This document shows, in pieces, positions 1 through 11,951 of a stretch of DNA of 64,000 bases. The notes beneath the pieces are model-generated. The model saw only the letters and a list, made by a program, of their open reading frames with translations. It was not told the DNA's origin and did not search any database. Source of the DNA: Macrolepiota albuminosa (lineage: Eukaryota > Basidiomycota > Agaricomycetes > Agaricales > Agaricaceae). The DNA is taken from contig JAMWFC010000007.1 in NCBI GenBank assembly GCA_027475525.1, forward strand, positions 434,001-498,000, read 5' to 3'. Each line of letters starts with the position of its first letter. The stretch's first letter is position 1. The position numbers and the translations under genes were made by a program.

Positions 1-531
1 AGAAGAACAAGCCTGCTGTGAAGGGTAATCCAAAGACATATATGCAGCTTACTGGACCAAACAGAAAGGTATATCTCATGGAAGCGGGCAATGTGGGTAA
101 ACTTCAGACCCTGAGCACTGAATTGGCAGCTGCCAGCTTTGCTGGCCTTGTGACTGACAATATGCCAGTGACCGTGGACAACACCAAATGGGAGGGATGG
201 ATGGCAACTGTTGAGGAGGAGATAGACAATGTCCCCAAAGCCTCAATCAATTGGACAACACACACTAGGGATACCAACACAACAGACCTCCACCTGAGTC
301 AGGGAACCAAGTTAGCGTTTGCCTCCACAATGGAATTTCCCTTCTTTGTTGACTCTGGGGTGACAGTACACATATCCCCGTATAGGAGCAACTTCTCCTC
401 CTTACAGCCAATTGTACCCAAAGCTATCAAGGGAGTAGGAGGCTCCACAATCTCAGCCCATGGAATAGGTTGTATCCAGCTACACACCACTGAAGGGGCC
501 ATGCTTTCACTACAAAATGCCTTGTATGTAC
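1..531 (+). pseudogene. Copia gag C-terminus and aspartic protease fragment
   Basis: An open frame from the window edge to a solo LTR encodes a copia polyprotein segment. The retropepsin signature FFVDSGVT with following HISP is seen around residues 110-120 of the 172-residue frame, in the usual place before an N-A-L-Y-V segment. The frame ends only because LTR-A inserted after the codon for Val. Removing the LTR and one GTAC target copy joins ALYV directly to PNSTIHLISVS, the expected copia continuation. The protease itself looks little damaged. The true start lies outside the window. Confidence 0.75.
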
Positions 532-1473
532 TGTAGTACTTAGTTGCAAGTAGTACTGATAGTTCTGGAGTTTCTTGAAGTCTTAGAAAGTGACCTCTAA
601 TCCACACTGGTGCTTGATGATAAGGTTGATGTATTGGGTGCTTCACAGAATATCAAATATCCTGATGGGCAGAAGAAGGTTCTCAATAAACTCCAGCCTA
701 AGTAGTTCACTCCCTGGGAACCACCGAGCCTTTGTCTACCAATAGACTTCCAATAAGAGGTGCTCAATAAACTCTAGCCTAGGTGATTCACTCCCTGGGA
801 ACCACTGAGCCTTTGCCTATCAATTGCCTGTCTATTCTCTACTAAACTTGGGCTATTTATACTGTTTTTCTGGTGCACAGACCACTATCTACACCTGACT
901 CTTTATTGTAAACTCCTCAGCCTCCAGAACATATTTGATAGTCCAATTTCCATTTTGGGAGGCCTGTTTCGGTGCTACTAGTTCCACCATTCAACTTCTT
1001 GTTCCACCATTCCTCCAGATGTTTCTGATTGCCACTTCCCCATTTGCTTCAGCTCCATTTAGCACGATCCCATTCATAGATCCTTCTTTCCCCTTTTAGC
1101 GCTTCCCTGCATTCCATGCTTCTTTTGACATCCCTCCATGCTTCTTTTCCTTTCCCCTTTCAGTCATGTCAAATTGGGCATTGTCAGATCTGATCTTGAT
1201 CTAGATCATCACAAATTGATCCCATTTCATCACTTCTGCCAGCTCCCATGCTTCCCCTCCCCATTACAGTGGTTGGACTATTATTGAGTTGATAGCTTGA
1301 GCTGGTCCCTCCCCTTTGTTCTGTACTGTCTGTGTATTTATTGGGGTGTTTTTGGAGATATAATTTGTTGAGACTGCTACCAGGAGGCTTACAGTTTTCA
1401 GCCTTATGATTAAATATTTATTTTGACTTCTGATGCATGTTGTGTCCCTGACTGCTGGTACAGCGTCGTATCA
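532..1473 (-). mobile_element. Solo LTR, family A, TSD GTAC
   Basis: This 942-bp block starts TGTAGTACT and ends CGTATCA, and matches the two LTRs of the element at 42006-49648. It is flanked by GTAC at 528-531 and 1474-1477, a perfect 4-bp target duplication. Strand is given in the sense of the full element, whose gag is on minus. A TATTTATA box (TATAAATA in element sense) is at 854-861. Inside lie two copies of a roughly 65-bp unit around CTCCCTGGGAACCAC. It differs from the 42 kb LTRs at scattered bases, so it is older. Confidence 0.92.
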
Positions 1474-1956
1474 GTACCTAATTCAACCATCCATCTCATC
1501 TCAGTCAGCTGCATGTCTATCAAAAACAATACATACACCTACCTTGACGGTGAAGAAGTCTGTATTGTCAACCACAGCTCCCAAACTGTCCTTGCAAAAG
1601 GCCCTCTGATGAAGGACAAACAACTCTACTCCATTGCTCTGTCTGACCAAGTGACCAAATATGCATACACAATCTATAGACAACCCAACCTGGAGACCTG
1701 GCATCATTGCCTAGGCCATGCCAACTACCAAGCCATTCTCCAACTTGCCCGCAACCACAAAATCAAAGGTGTGCCCTCATTCCTCCATGATCATCCGCTG
1801 AAATGTGACAGTTGTATCTCAGGGAAGCAGACCAAGACACCTGTTCCAAGAATTAGGCAGGAGAGGCACCGAGCAATGTGCAAGTTGGAGATTGTGTGGT
1901 TAGATTTAATGGGGCCTATGAGTGTACATCGAGGTCGGGTAACTGCTATGCATTAG
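1474..1956 (+). pseudogene. Copia GAG-pre-integrase zinc-finger segment
   Basis: This continues the copia polyprotein after the solo LTR. The pre-integrase zinc-binding pattern is visible: WHHCLGHANY supplies the histidines and KCDSCISGK the cysteines. The frame then reaches WLDLMGPM, where the first integrase aspartate (LDLxGP) is conserved. It shifts frame near 1900, and the integrase core goes on in the overlapping frame from about 1878. Confidence 0.8.
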
Positions 1957-2560
1957 ACATAGGAGACAATTTTACGAACATGCCATGGTCTCTCCCACTT
2001 AGAACTAAAGATGGAGCACTACCTGTGCTGAAAGCATGGGAACTAGCATGTGAGAATGAGACTGGACTCAAGGTCAGGAAGTACTGCACCGGGTTTGATG
2101 GAGAGCTCTCTGGAAAGGACATGGAAGCCTGGCTGAGAGCGAGAGGGGTGTCTGATGAGCATAGCACCCCATACACATCTGCACAGATAGGCTGCATTGA
2201 ATGCATGCACAGAACATTGATGGGAAAGGCAAGAACCATGCAAATCAATGCTAAGTGTCCTGAATTCCTCTGGGACAAGTTCTACCTTATGGCTGCACAC
2301 CTTCATGCAAAAATGCTGACAAAGTCACTAAGTGGTAAGACGCCTTATGAAATGTGGCACAATCATGAGCCAAACTATACCTACATGTGTGAAATAGGCT
2401 GTTGCGCATTTGTACTTGTCCCAAATCATAACCTAAAAGTACGCCCATGATCCATCAAGTGCATCCTAATAGGATATGGCCTGAACTCCAAGATGTATTG
2501 GTGCTGAGACAGTAGAGAAAGGAAAGTCTATCAGTCATACCACGTTAAATTTGTTGAACG
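1878..2560 (+). pseudogene. Copia integrase core, degenerate
   Basis: The frame holds a copia integrase core fragment: YALDIGDNF, a second-aspartate region reading GFDGELSG where TDNGGEF is usual, and ECMHRTLMGKAR, the usual E-R-MNRTL helix with Glu kept. It goes on through LSGKTPYEMWH, the conserved copia segment after the core. The frame ends at a TGA (2448-2450) in the K-VRP-S-I-K-C segment, then continues recognisably to about 2560 (VYQSYHVKF) with more stops. The stop and the altered second-aspartate motif make it inactive. Confidence 0.8.
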
Positions 2561-3735
2561 ACACGAAACACCCACATAGGAAAATTCATCTGTTACATCC
2601 GCTTCCTCACCAATTCCCATACCTCATGCCCCCACTGCTCCATTGCTGGCCCCCTTTCCTCCCATTCCTACTTTGCAAGAGCTCAATAAGTCTGCAACAA
2701 CTTTGCTGCAGCATGACGACAACGACCTCAGCGGCTTTGATTATGACAACCCAGATATGAGCCCCTGCCCATCAGACGGACACACATCAAATAAGCCTGA
2801 TGATGACACCCAAATTGAGCTGGATGCTGTGTGGACTATCACTAGTACAGCTACTTAGCCAATATAGCTTTGGGCGTGCTAAGTGTGTGAGAGAGTCCCG
2901 GACAGGTCCCAGAGAACACATGGTAGGCAAGAGGTTGGTGGCAAGGAAAGTGGGTGATTGAGGCACTTGCGTATGGCTCCAAAATGTGGCTACAGGGCAC
3001 TAAAAGTTGCTAAGAGGGAGCGCTAAGAGCATGGGAAAGTCACTAAAGAAGGCGCTAAGAGGTGCGGAAGAGGGTCGCTAAGAGGTGCTAAGTGTTAGCA
3101 CCTAGAATGTGATAATAAAAGGATGAGATTGCTTAGCGGATCTAAGCACGAAAGCCAAGCCGTAGTTGCAAGGCGCTAGAGAGAGAGAGATAAAAAAACT
3201 AGAGCAGAGTCCTCTTGCTTGACATGGTCAACAAGAGGTAGTCTGTTGTGTATGGAGACCAAAATGTTGGGATACGATCCCTACTGCCAAATTAATTCCC
3301 TGTACTACTAACAGAAAGTAAGTATTTATAGTAAAGAAAGTTAGCCGACGCTAAGAGGTTAAGCACCACTAGAGGGTGGTGAACTGATAAAAATGTAAGT
3401 AAATGCGGTGAATTGAATTGTATAGTAAAAAGGTCCATAATAATGCTGTCACAGAAATACTTCATCATTTCCCCTTGTAAGCGCTGCCACTGGCTAAGAG
3501 CATTATGCTGGATTGACTGATGCCAAGTGTCTGTGTAAATGTATAGCCTCTGAGTGCAAGTGGCAAGGCACGGCGAGGTGTCAATAGTGGTGCAAAAAAT
3601 AAGTGGTGCCATAAAAAGTGGCCTGAGAGTAATTGGAGTCTGTAGCTGCAAGTTATTAGTGTAAAAATATGAGAAAAATAGTGCTGGAAGCGCTAGAGCA
3701 TGGCGCTTCTGGTGGTACTAGTGGGCCAATATGAG
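2561..3735. other. Decayed linker and non-coding insert within copia
   Basis: From 2561 to about 2860 the proline-rich linker between integrase and RT is barely readable. From about 2860 to 3720 the DNA is unrelated to copia and rich in GCTAAG/GCGCTA words. The words GCCAATAT occur near both edges (about 2859 and 3724) and could be a target duplication of an inserted repeat, but no terminal structure is clear. Similar GCGCTAAG-rich DNA recurs near 9755-10075. No gene is supported here. Confidence 0.5.
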
Positions 3736-5500
3736 ATGTGGGTATTGGTGCTATCAGTAGCCAGCCACAATGCAGGCTCATCACCGACAATGCCCAATCC
3801 TGCAGGTTGACCCATGTGAGACAGCCAACAGAAAAGGCAGTTGGCAAAGGTACAAGACCACTGACACATCTGGAGAAGGTGATCCACGAATCTAAGAAAA
3901 GTGGACAAAGAGTGAGGGACCAGAGAGCAGAAAAGAAAGGTCAGACAATAGAAACTTCCTATCAGGCACCATGACCAAGGAACAAGCACCCACACCCATG
4001 GACACCAACATCGATCATGATCAAATCTTGGCAGCTACAACAATGCACTTCCACAACATTGGCCCACTACCCACTGACCTTGAGGAAGAGCCGAAGATGT
4101 GGGAAGAGGCTAAAAAGGGACCAGACGCTGCCAAGTGGGAGGAGGGATACCACAAGGAGATGAAGTCCCTGAAAGAGATGGCAGTGTACCAACTCATACT
4201 GAGGTGCAACGTACTTCAAGGACAGAAAATTTGAAAGGGGTGCCCCATTTTCAAAATTAAAAGGGATGAACATGGGAGGCTGATAAGATATAAGGTACAA
4301 CTTGTATTTAAGGGGTACAAACAGATCTACAGAAAGGACTACAATAAGACCACATCTCTGACATCACACATGGAATTGTGGAGGATACTCTTACATATAG
4401 CAGCATCAACAGGTTGGGATGCCATGCAGATCAACGTCAAGACAGCCTTTCTGTATGGACTACTACCTGATGATGAGGTCTAGTATATAGAGCAACTCAA
4501 AGGTTTCGAGAAGCTGGGTAAGGAAGATTGGGTGTGTGAGCTGGTGCGAGGCCTGTATAGAATGAAACAGGCAGGGAGGATCTGGAATCAAACTCTCAAC
4601 AAGAAGATGTTGACATGGGGTTTTACCAGACTGGCTTGTGAGTCATGCATATACTATAGGAAGTCTACTACAGGGGTCGTGATTGTGGTGGTACATGTTG
4701 ACAATTTTCTCTCAATCACTAGCTCAAAAGACGAGAATGAGAAGTTTAAGGTGCAAATGCAACAGACCTGGACAATCTCTGATCTAGGGACTTCCCGCCA
4801 CCTTGTTGGTGTGTCTGTAGAGTGGAACAGAGCAAGGACAGTAACCCTGTCACAGTCAGCCTTCATCACTTGCATCATGCAGTTGTTCAGGCAACAAAAT
4901 GCCCACTCCCTCTCCTTGCCAATAGAGCTGGGTGCAAAACTCAGACAGCCAAACCATGAGATGCAGACATGCCAAGAAAAGGCAGACATTGCAAGGCTCC
5001 CTTGCAGGTCACTTGTCAGCTGCCTACTATACATAGCTATTGCTATAAGGCCCAACATTGCCTATGCCATACAACAGCTGTCCCAATTCCTTGACAACTA
5101 TGACAGAACACACTGGAATGTGGTGATACAACTTGTCAGGTACCTCAAAGGCTCAAAGGATCTGAAGCTCCACCTGGGCGGCCCTGATGTAATACTACAA
5201 GGCTTCACTGATGCCAACTGGGCAAGTTGCTTGGACATGAGACAAAGTATCAGTAGATACACTTGGTCACTCGGAGCAGGAGTAATCTCATAGTCAGTTC
5301 GCAAACAGAAGACAGTGGCAATGTTGTCTTGCAAAGTGGAGTACATGGCTGCATACAAGTTGATGCAGGAGTGCATCTGGCTTCGCATGCTGCCAAAAGC
5401 AATTGGGTGGAACTTTACAGACAAGCCTACTACCTTATTCTGCAACAGCAAGGCCGCCATTTCACTTTCTAAAGACCCCACAGCCCACACATAGGTTAAA
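3736..5500 (+). pseudogene. Copia reverse transcriptase and RNase H, inactive
   Basis: The RT begins with the familiar EPKMWEEAKKGPDAAKWEE block near 4090 and runs through INVKTAFLYG, VRGLYRMKQAGR and HVDNF, then PNIAYAIQQLSQF, VRYLKGSKDLKL and FTDANWASC (RNase H aspartate), ending near KHFDIKYYFI. Stops occur at about 4481 (TAG) and 5292 (TAG), with frameshifts near 4234. The catalytic YVDD motif reads HVDN (GAC AAT, 4700-4705), so the polymerase would be dead even with the frame restored. The tail VNTRDNVTNMFTK near 5575 is the typical copia C-terminus. Confidence 0.88.
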
Positions 5501-5717
5501 CACTTTGACATCAAGTATTATTTTATTCATGAATGAGCACAGAATGGCAAAATAGTTATTAAATATGTGAACACCCGAGACAACGTCACCAACATGTTCA
5601 CCAAAGTGCTACCAAAACCCCTCTTTCTTTGCCTGCAGCAGATGCTCAGTATGGCCTGATGGTCACCACAATCCACATGTGAGGAGTTGACGGAGTCATG
5701 TCTGTGGTAAGGAGGAG

Positions 5718-6032
5718 TGTTGGCATGTCATTGATGTGATGATGTGAAGAGTCAGAGTGATACCATGCACACAATAGTCAGAGACACTGTTTGGCCAACT
5801 ACTGCTTTGTCTGGATATCTACTTATACATGTGTGCAATGCACACGCACCCCCAGTCTTGTTTATACATCTCTGGGGGTGCATTACTCATACTAACAGTT
5901 ACATGTACCTAGATCATTGTGCTCATACAAGTAATGTAGGTATATTAATACAGTCTTATTTATACGTCTCTGGAGATCATTGTGCTCATACAAGTAATCT
6001 AGTAATCTAGATGTTGGTCACACCTTGTCACA
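5718..6032 (+). repeat. Probable copia 3' LTR
   Basis: TGTTGGCATG starts directly after the purine run GGTAAGGAGGAG, the arrangement of a polypurine tract and 3' LTR. Inside, a 24-bp word (AGATCATTGTGCTCATAC and following) occurs twice, 63 bp apart, and CACCCCCAG/CTGGGGGTG can pair as a hairpin. No second copy of this LTR is in the window, so the right end (a CA near 6032) is a guess. Confidence 0.55.
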
Positions 6033-6101
6033 TAATCTAGGACAAGGATTTCAACAGCAAGACTGGAAGCAGCAAAGAGCAAAATGGTGTTGTCTAATGA
6101 A

Positions 6102-6255
6102 GTATTCTCCCTAACAAATGATAACAACATTCTAGCACTTAAACCAGTAGAGAATTACAGGTCAAAAGCCAAAGTGTTGTATTCTCCCTAACAAATGATA
6201 ACAACATTCTAGCACTTAAACCAGTAGAGAATTACAGGTCAAAAGCCAAAGTGTT
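6102..6255. repeat. 77-bp tandem duplication
   Basis: Copies start at 6102 and 6179 and are identical. It lies just before the DIRS-like ORF1, the second copy entering the ORF1 homology. Confidence 0.95.
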
Positions 6256-6640
6256 GCAAGACAAAGACCTATCTTGGGATCAACTATGCATTGCATCTAT
6301 GAATTTCCTAGAGCACATTATCATTGAAAAATGGCCAAATAACATGGTAGATGCCATGCACACATTCTTTTTCAGGATAATGAATCACAAACTGAGAAAC
6401 AAAGGCATAGATGGCATAAAAGTTCTGATCAATTACCAAGCTAGAGTCAGAAGAGAATGGCATTGACAAATAAAGAACCTACCCAGAGATGGGATCTTTG
6501 ATGTAGGGATCATTGATGACCGACTCCTCAAAAGCATAAAAGATTGGTTATATGATCAAAAGCGTGCAGCAATTGTGGCAGGTCAGTATCTCACATTTTC
6601 AAGAATGACAAGCATTAACCCTCCCATGTCAATTTGCTAA
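6180..6640 (+). pseudogene. DIRS-like ORF1 (gag-like) fragment
   Basis: The readable frame encodes W-P-N-N-M-V-D-A-M, FFFRIMNHKLR and LINYQARVRREWH, followed after a TGA by FDVGIIDDRLL. I recognise this as the small ORF that sits ahead of DIRS-like RT genes in Agaricomycetes (an aromatic/His-rich block, YQA-RR-WH, then an F-x-I-G-I-I motif). Its role is unknown, and a gag-like function is inferred only from position. Confidence 0.55.
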
Positions 6641-8685
6641 TTAACTCAATTCCCATCTGCCACATCTGAATTCCCAACCTTTTACTTGACATTGTTGAAT
6701 TTTTGATTTTCTTATGAACATCTCATCATCCTGGTAATACACACATTTTTTGCCTATGTTGTCACTATTGCATGCTTTATGGTGACACCCTAACCTGCAC
6801 AATAAAATCATCACTTGCCATAAATAACAAAATTTGTGCAAAATGCAACATTCTTGCTTGCTAAATGTGATACTCTTGCTTGCTAAAAACAATTAATCCG
6901 CATCTCCCTTGACACAAAACAAAACTCTTGACATTGCAACATGACCTACCACAGAATTGACAGCTGTAAAGAATGAAACTTCAACCCTTGTTAACAGCAG
7001 AAACAGAGAAGAAAGAGCCAGATCTGTCTCATCAGAAAGAGACAGGTATAGCTGTTCCTCCAAAAAGAGGAGAACAATAAATTGGAAAGACAAGGGGTTT
7101 TTTCAATTCTGTGCAGGTGTATTGACCAAATCAAGGACCTTGATCAATGCAGCCTGCATGGTCTGCCTTGGTTGCCACACCCACAATATTTGGAGCTGTG
7201 CAGCCCACAAATTCTGGAACAGGCAGAGGGCCCATGTTTGACGGAACAAAAACAACAGACTCATCAACCCAGATGAGAAGGAAATCTGTACAGACTGGCA
7301 GAAACCCAGAGGTTGCTGAGTCCTATCACATAACCACAAACATGAATGCTCAGGATGTGGCAAGAGATATCACAGAGCTCAGAGATGCCATTTGGCACAA
7401 TGGGTTTAGGCTTGCCACTCCTTACAATGCCAATGAGTGGCAGAGCTCTCTGGCAAGGACAGGCATCCTCAATCAATTTCCGGATCTGGTTGAAGACCTC
7501 AGAAGAGGATTCAATGCAGGCATCCCAGCAATATCAAAAACCTTCACCCCAGACAACAATCCATCAGTTGAGGATCTCAATGACAAGTTCTGGAAGGTCA
7601 TTGAAACAGAGTTTGCCAAAGGTTGATACATGGGCCCTTACTCTCATGACCAAGTGGAGAAGATCATTGGACCATTCCAGTCTTCACCAATCCACATTAT
7701 CCCCAAGCCTAACAAGCCTGGAAAATACAGACTTATCCAAAATCTATCCTTCTTACACAAGAAACAGAGCAAATCTGATAACTCCTCAATCAACAGCGCA
7801 ATCAATATAGAACAATTTCCATGCACATGGGGAATCTTCAATGCAGTATACCTGCTCATATCAAGACTTCTGCCAGGATCACAGGCAGCAATCTGCAATG
7901 TTAAAGAAGCCTACAGATTAGTTCCCATCAAACTCTCACAATGGCCAGGAATGGTGGTCAAATTGCCAGGAAATAATGCATTCGCACTGGACACAATGAA
8001 TTGTTTTGGTCTGGCATCTGGCTGCAGTATTTATGGCAAAGTGGGGGATGCAGGCACTCAAATCATTAGAGCTAGTGGAATGGGGCCTCTGTCCAAGTGG
8101 GTGGACAATCATATGTTTTTCTGGATCAGAAAAGAGTACATCGGAAGTGATAACTCAGCAAGGCAGAAGTGGGAAGAAGAAATTCACAAAGAGGATAGAA
8201 AAAAGGACCTGGGCAGTAGGATTTGGTACCAAGGCATGCAGAACTTGGAAGACAAGATTGACAAATATGACAAAGACATGTCAACCAAGATTAAGGACTT
8301 GTCATTCTGACTTGGAGCACTCTGAAGCCGACACATTGTTCTCCTATGCAATGCAGGACATTGACAACATCTTAGAGAAGCTCAGGATATTCTGGGAGAG
8401 AGAGAAAGACATATCTTTTAGTGAGGCAGTCATCTATATTGGCTTTACTTGGGACTTGCAGGAGCAAAAAGTCAGTATTAGTATCTGCAGGCCATCGCAG
8501 AATAGGACAAGAAGAGGTCACACACCTTGGAGGAAGCACAAAGACTATATGGAAAACTACTGCATGCTTGCCTTGTAGTATCCAGAAGAAGAGTGTTTCT
8601 CACCAACCTGGAGGCCTTCACGGGGATTTTTCATGGCAGTCCTTTCCAGCTGCATTACCCTCTCAAAAGAACCTTCAAAGATCTA

Positions 8686-8839
8686 TGATGGTGGAACAGG
8701 ATATTATCTCAACTAGTGGAGAGACCAATTTCTGAAACACAACCAGTCATCAATATCCAAGCTGATGGTGGAACAGGATATTATCTCAACTAGTGGAGAG
8801 ACCAATTTCTGAAACACAACCAGTCATCAATATCCAAGC
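8686..8839. repeat. 77-bp tandem duplication
   Basis: Copies start at 8686 and 8763. It lies in the RT-RNase H connection of the DIRS-like element and repeats the RPISETQPVINIQ segment. Confidence 0.95.
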
Positions 8840-8863
8840 ATACTCTGACATAAGTACTGCCGT

Positions 8864-9017
8864 CAGAATCAGAATCACCATTGGAGAGAAATGGAGAGTG
8901 TGGCAGCTGGTCCCAGTGATAGGCTTCTACTTGGACTGAGCAGAATCAGAATCACCATTGGAGAGAAATGGAGAGTGTGGCAGCTGGTCCCAGTGATAGG
9001 CTTCTACTTGGACTGAG
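8864..9017. repeat. 77-bp tandem duplication
   Basis: Copies start at 8864 and 8941, only 24 bp after the previous pair. The duplicated piece encodes TIGEKWRVWQLVPV of the DIRS-like RNase H start. Confidence 0.95.
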
Positions 9018-9048
9018 CATCAAGAGACATAGATTGACTGACACTTGA

Positions 9049-9202
9049 CATACTGGAGACTCTAGCAACCAGTTTGAGTACAGAGCAGCCCTAGCTTTGT
9101 CGCTCTATTGCAGGACTTATCCATTCATACTGGAGACTCTAGCAACCAGTTTGAGTACAGAGCAGCCCTAGCTTTGTCGCTCTATTGCAGGACTTATCCA
9201 TT
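9049..9202. repeat. 77-bp tandem duplication
   Basis: Copies start at 9049 and 9126, in sequence with no recognised coding content. Confidence 0.95.
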
Positions 9203-10160
9203 TACTCTTAATCACCAGTTACTAGTCCTTCAGCAACTCCATTTATCTATTTCAAGGACCAAGGAGGCTCAGAACATATAGCGCTAATATGACAATGGGA
9301 GGTGGACTCTGACCAAACCCCAATCACTTCCAGAAGGAGTCAGCAGTAGGTGCTGCTATTTGATGAGGCACCTTAATTAGAAGCCTAAAAGAATCAATGA
9401 CAGCGGCACAGGATATACTTAAACCCAACATCTGGACCTGTCAGGAATTGATACAATGAGTAGCACCGACATTAGCACTCATAGCATCTGTCAAGGAGTT
9501 TCCTACCATACCCCAGAACAGCCTGGCCAATTAGAATTATATTAAGAGTGAGCAGACCTGTATAATTCTCAGTCAATTTAGAGTCACCATTGGTTGCCCC
9601 TGGCCAATTAGAATTATATTAAGAGTGAGCAGACCTGTATAATTCTCAGTCAATTTAGAGTCACCATTGGTTGCCGTGGGTCATAATGCCATTGGTTGCC
9701 ATCATCCATGTGCTACAGGTTGCCATTGACAGGTCACTGTTAGAGAGAACCATGAGGAGAGGCGCTAAGAAGTAGCGCCACAGATGGACTTATCTTGGAA
9801 AACACAGTAGTGCATAGTATATCAGATAGCTACTTCACATGTACATAACAACAAATCATAACCTCTTGAGCATCCAGTTACACTTAGTGTTCAAATCATG
9901 CTAGCTCTGCCTAACTTTGTCACTAAGTTAGGCACTAGCTTTGTCTATCTTGTCTTCGAAATTTATGGTGCCACCTACAGGCACATTACACTATGCTACT
10001 TGTCCTTTTCTCTTTATCTTTGCTTAAGCTACAGCACTTACCATTTGCTAGGTAGCACCTGAGGCGCTATCATCTAGCACATCATTCTATCACATCTGCT
10101 TGAGCACACTGGGACCCTGTCAGGACTCCTTACAACTATGTATGCCAGGCACTGGAGACG
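9203..10160. other. Non-coding segment inside the DIRS-like element
   Basis: No frame is supported. GCGCTAAG and TAGCGCC words near 9755-9780 and 10060-10075 resemble the insert at 2860-3720, so a shared repeat family may have landed in both elements. The RNase H resumes at about 10161. Confidence 0.5.
9522..9675. repeat. 77-bp tandem duplication
   Basis: Copies start at 9522 and 9599 in the non-coding segment. Confidence 0.95.
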
Positions 10161-10700
10161 GTGTTGTACTGTGTATACATCCAGCACACCCAACCACAGT
10201 TGGCATTATCACCAGGATGGAAGGAAAATGGGTGTGACATTGGATGGGCAGAAGCAGTGGGATTTGCCCTCCTTGTCTTGTACATCAGCATTGTGGGTAA
10301 TGGGGGGAAGCACATCAGAGTCTACAGAGACAACAAAGGAGTGGTTGAAGAGTGGTGGGCTGGAAGGAGCAGAAATCAGAAAATCAATGACATCTTCAAG
10401 CGAATACAGGAAGAATGCAAATATAGAAAGATCACAATACATACTAGGTATGTACTGAGCAAGTTTAACCCTGCAGATGGGCCATTGCAAGGTGTCTACC
10501 ACCCAAGAGAGTTACTCCTCCTATCCACACCAATCTCAACAGACCTCAGAGGCCTCATCACCAGCTTTAATGAACTCTGCACCCTCTCAAATTACCCAAG
10601 ACTGACAGAACAAAGATTACATAATCACAAGAATGAACAGTCTGGTACTCAAGGCAGAGGAACACCAGAAACTGTCAGACGTCAGCATATCCAAAAGTAG
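10161..10700 (+). pseudogene. DIRS-like RNase H domain
   Basis: The frame reads LSPGWKENGCDIGWAEAVGF, VYRDNKGVVEEWWAGRSRN and HTRYVLSKFNPADGPLQGVY. These are the RNase H blocks of Agaricomycete DIRS-like elements: the D-x-G-W-A-E-A strand, the D-N-K-G-V helix and the N-P-A-D-G-P-S-R-G motif, here with L-Q for S-R. The domain is almost intact to about residue 150 (near 10610), after which the frame loses recognisable content. No recombinase was seen downstream. Confidence 0.7.
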
Positions 10701-11159
10701 ATGGACCTCCAAGAATTCTGGTGTGACCCTTAAGGGAGTGAGTGGAGATGATGAAGATGACAAGAGAAAGTGTCTGAGGCATCCCAAACCATACCCAGCA
10801 GGGCTAGAAATAGCCATGTCATGCTAAGGTCACACATCAAAATATATCTGTCTGCACTGTGCCTCTATGTGGAAAGTTGCTAAATGCCATTTTTTTTACA
10901 GTAGTTGATCAACAAAGAAAAAGCAGTGAAAGCAGAAACTACTTATACCCTTTGAACTTGGCCATCTTCTTAGTAGCACCAGTGCAATTCATCACAGAAG
11001 CAAATTAAACAAGATGTATCATATAAGTAGAATCATGCAACACAATGACAAATAGCAAATTCAAGATAAGATATCTGAAAAATGTGAGAACATGTTCAAA
11101 CACAACTAACACTGACATACTTGAGACTACTAGACTCATACCAGTTGGCATTAAAACTA

Positions 11160-11313
11160 ACATTGATGACAGAACTTTCCAGGACCTCAACATTGTTGTT
11201 TTCATATAGATGCTAAGAAGGAAAAGAATCAAAGTCACATTGATGACAGAACTTTCCAGGACCTCAACATTGTTGTTTTCATATAGATGCTAAGAAGGAA
11301 AAGAATCAAAGTC
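11160..11313. repeat. 77-bp tandem duplication
   Basis: Copies start at 11160 and 11237 in AT-rich non-coding DNA. Confidence 0.95.
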
Positions 11314-11707
11314 ACTGAGCATAAAATGAAACAGTGACCAGTTTCTATCTTGCCATCATATACAAAAACTGAGAAGATGTTAGAACACTATCTGAAAATG
11401 AGCATAACAGAAACCTTTTTGATTGAACTCAACAACTAGCTTATATAGATCAGCAACTCCAGCTGATTTAAATACAGGAGCATCTATCTCAGGTTACTCT
11501 TTATACTGGAGGGCCTTTTAAACTTGAGGGTCACATACTTACTGTCTGAAGTCACATCAAATGCAAACCAACAAAACAATGAAACACAACTCACCAACAT
11601 TATATGTAATGTAGAATAAAACAGTGTTTAGTCTACAGGGTATAATGTAAGTTGTAGCTCCAATAAATAAGTAATAGGGAATACTCACCCTTAGTCACTT
11701 CACTGAA

Positions 11708-11861
11708 TGTGGTCAACTGAGGGGAGAATATTGCGTATCCTAGATAGGTAACAAAAAAAATTAAGGTTTGTAAATAAAGAGTAGTGTGGTCAACTGAGGG
11801 GAGAATATTGCGTATCCTAGATAGGTAACAAAAAAAATTAAGGTTTGTAAATAAAGAGTAG
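11708..11861. repeat. 77-bp tandem duplication
   Basis: Copies start at 11708 and 11785, each containing the same run of eight or more A. Confidence 0.95.
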
Positions 11862-11951
11862 CAAATACCAATCACAGTGGTGTGGCTCAGGTGCACTGTA
11901 CTGTGGAGGTATTTTTAAAAAGGAAACTGATAGTGTTGGCTGTGCTGGCAG

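Larger units (their letters stand above)
1..6032 (+). mobile_element. Decayed Ty1/copia retrotransposon
   Basis: The domains run in copia order on the plus strand: retropepsin, GAG-pre-integrase zinc finger, integrase core, copia-type reverse transcriptase, RNase H, a polypurine stretch (AAGGAGGAG) and a TGTTGG LTR start near 5718. The 5' LTR and most of gag lie before the window. The copy is dead: it is split by a solo LTR at 532-1473, has stops and frameshifts throughout, and holds about 0.9 kb of unrelated DNA between integrase and RT. The 3' end of the LTR (around 6032) is uncertain. Confidence 0.85.
7147..9040 (+). pseudogene. DIRS-like reverse transcriptase, inactive
   Basis: The N-terminal part (7147-7626) contains LVEDLRRGFNAGIP and FTPDNNPSVEDLN. 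After a single TGA (7624-7626) the RT palm follows: YMGPYSHDQVE, IIPKPNKPGKYRLIQNLSF, SSINSAIN, FPCTWGIFNAVYLLI, LLPGSQAA, then GPLSKWVDNHMFF. A further frame (from about 8300) gives the connection region with FWEREKDISFSEAVIYIGFTWDL and GIFHGSPFQLHYP. The catalytic WVDDH motif reads WVDNH (GAC AAT at 8104-8109). The many stops show a long-dead copy. Confidence 0.75.
6060..10700 (+). mobile_element. Decayed DIRS-like retroelement
   Basis: Three pieces line up on the plus strand in the order typical of Agaricomycete DIRS-like elements: a small gag-like ORF (about 6180-6640), RT (7147-9040) and RNase H (10161-10560). No tyrosine recombinase could be recognised after the RNase H, and no terminal repeats were found, so the subclass rests on RT character (WVDxH motif, lack of LTRs and integrase). 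Five 77-bp duplications lie inside. Confidence 0.65.
10701..11951. other. AT-rich decayed DNA, no gene seen
   Basis: Only short accidental frames are present. The composition is AT-rich with few CpG, like old transposon remains. Two 77-bp duplications (11160, 11708) fall here. Confidence 0.5.

Noticed and set aside
10560..10830. Tyrosine recombinase expected after the DIRS-like RNase H
   Set aside because: No R-H-R-Y pattern could be read; the frames there have no recognisable domain.
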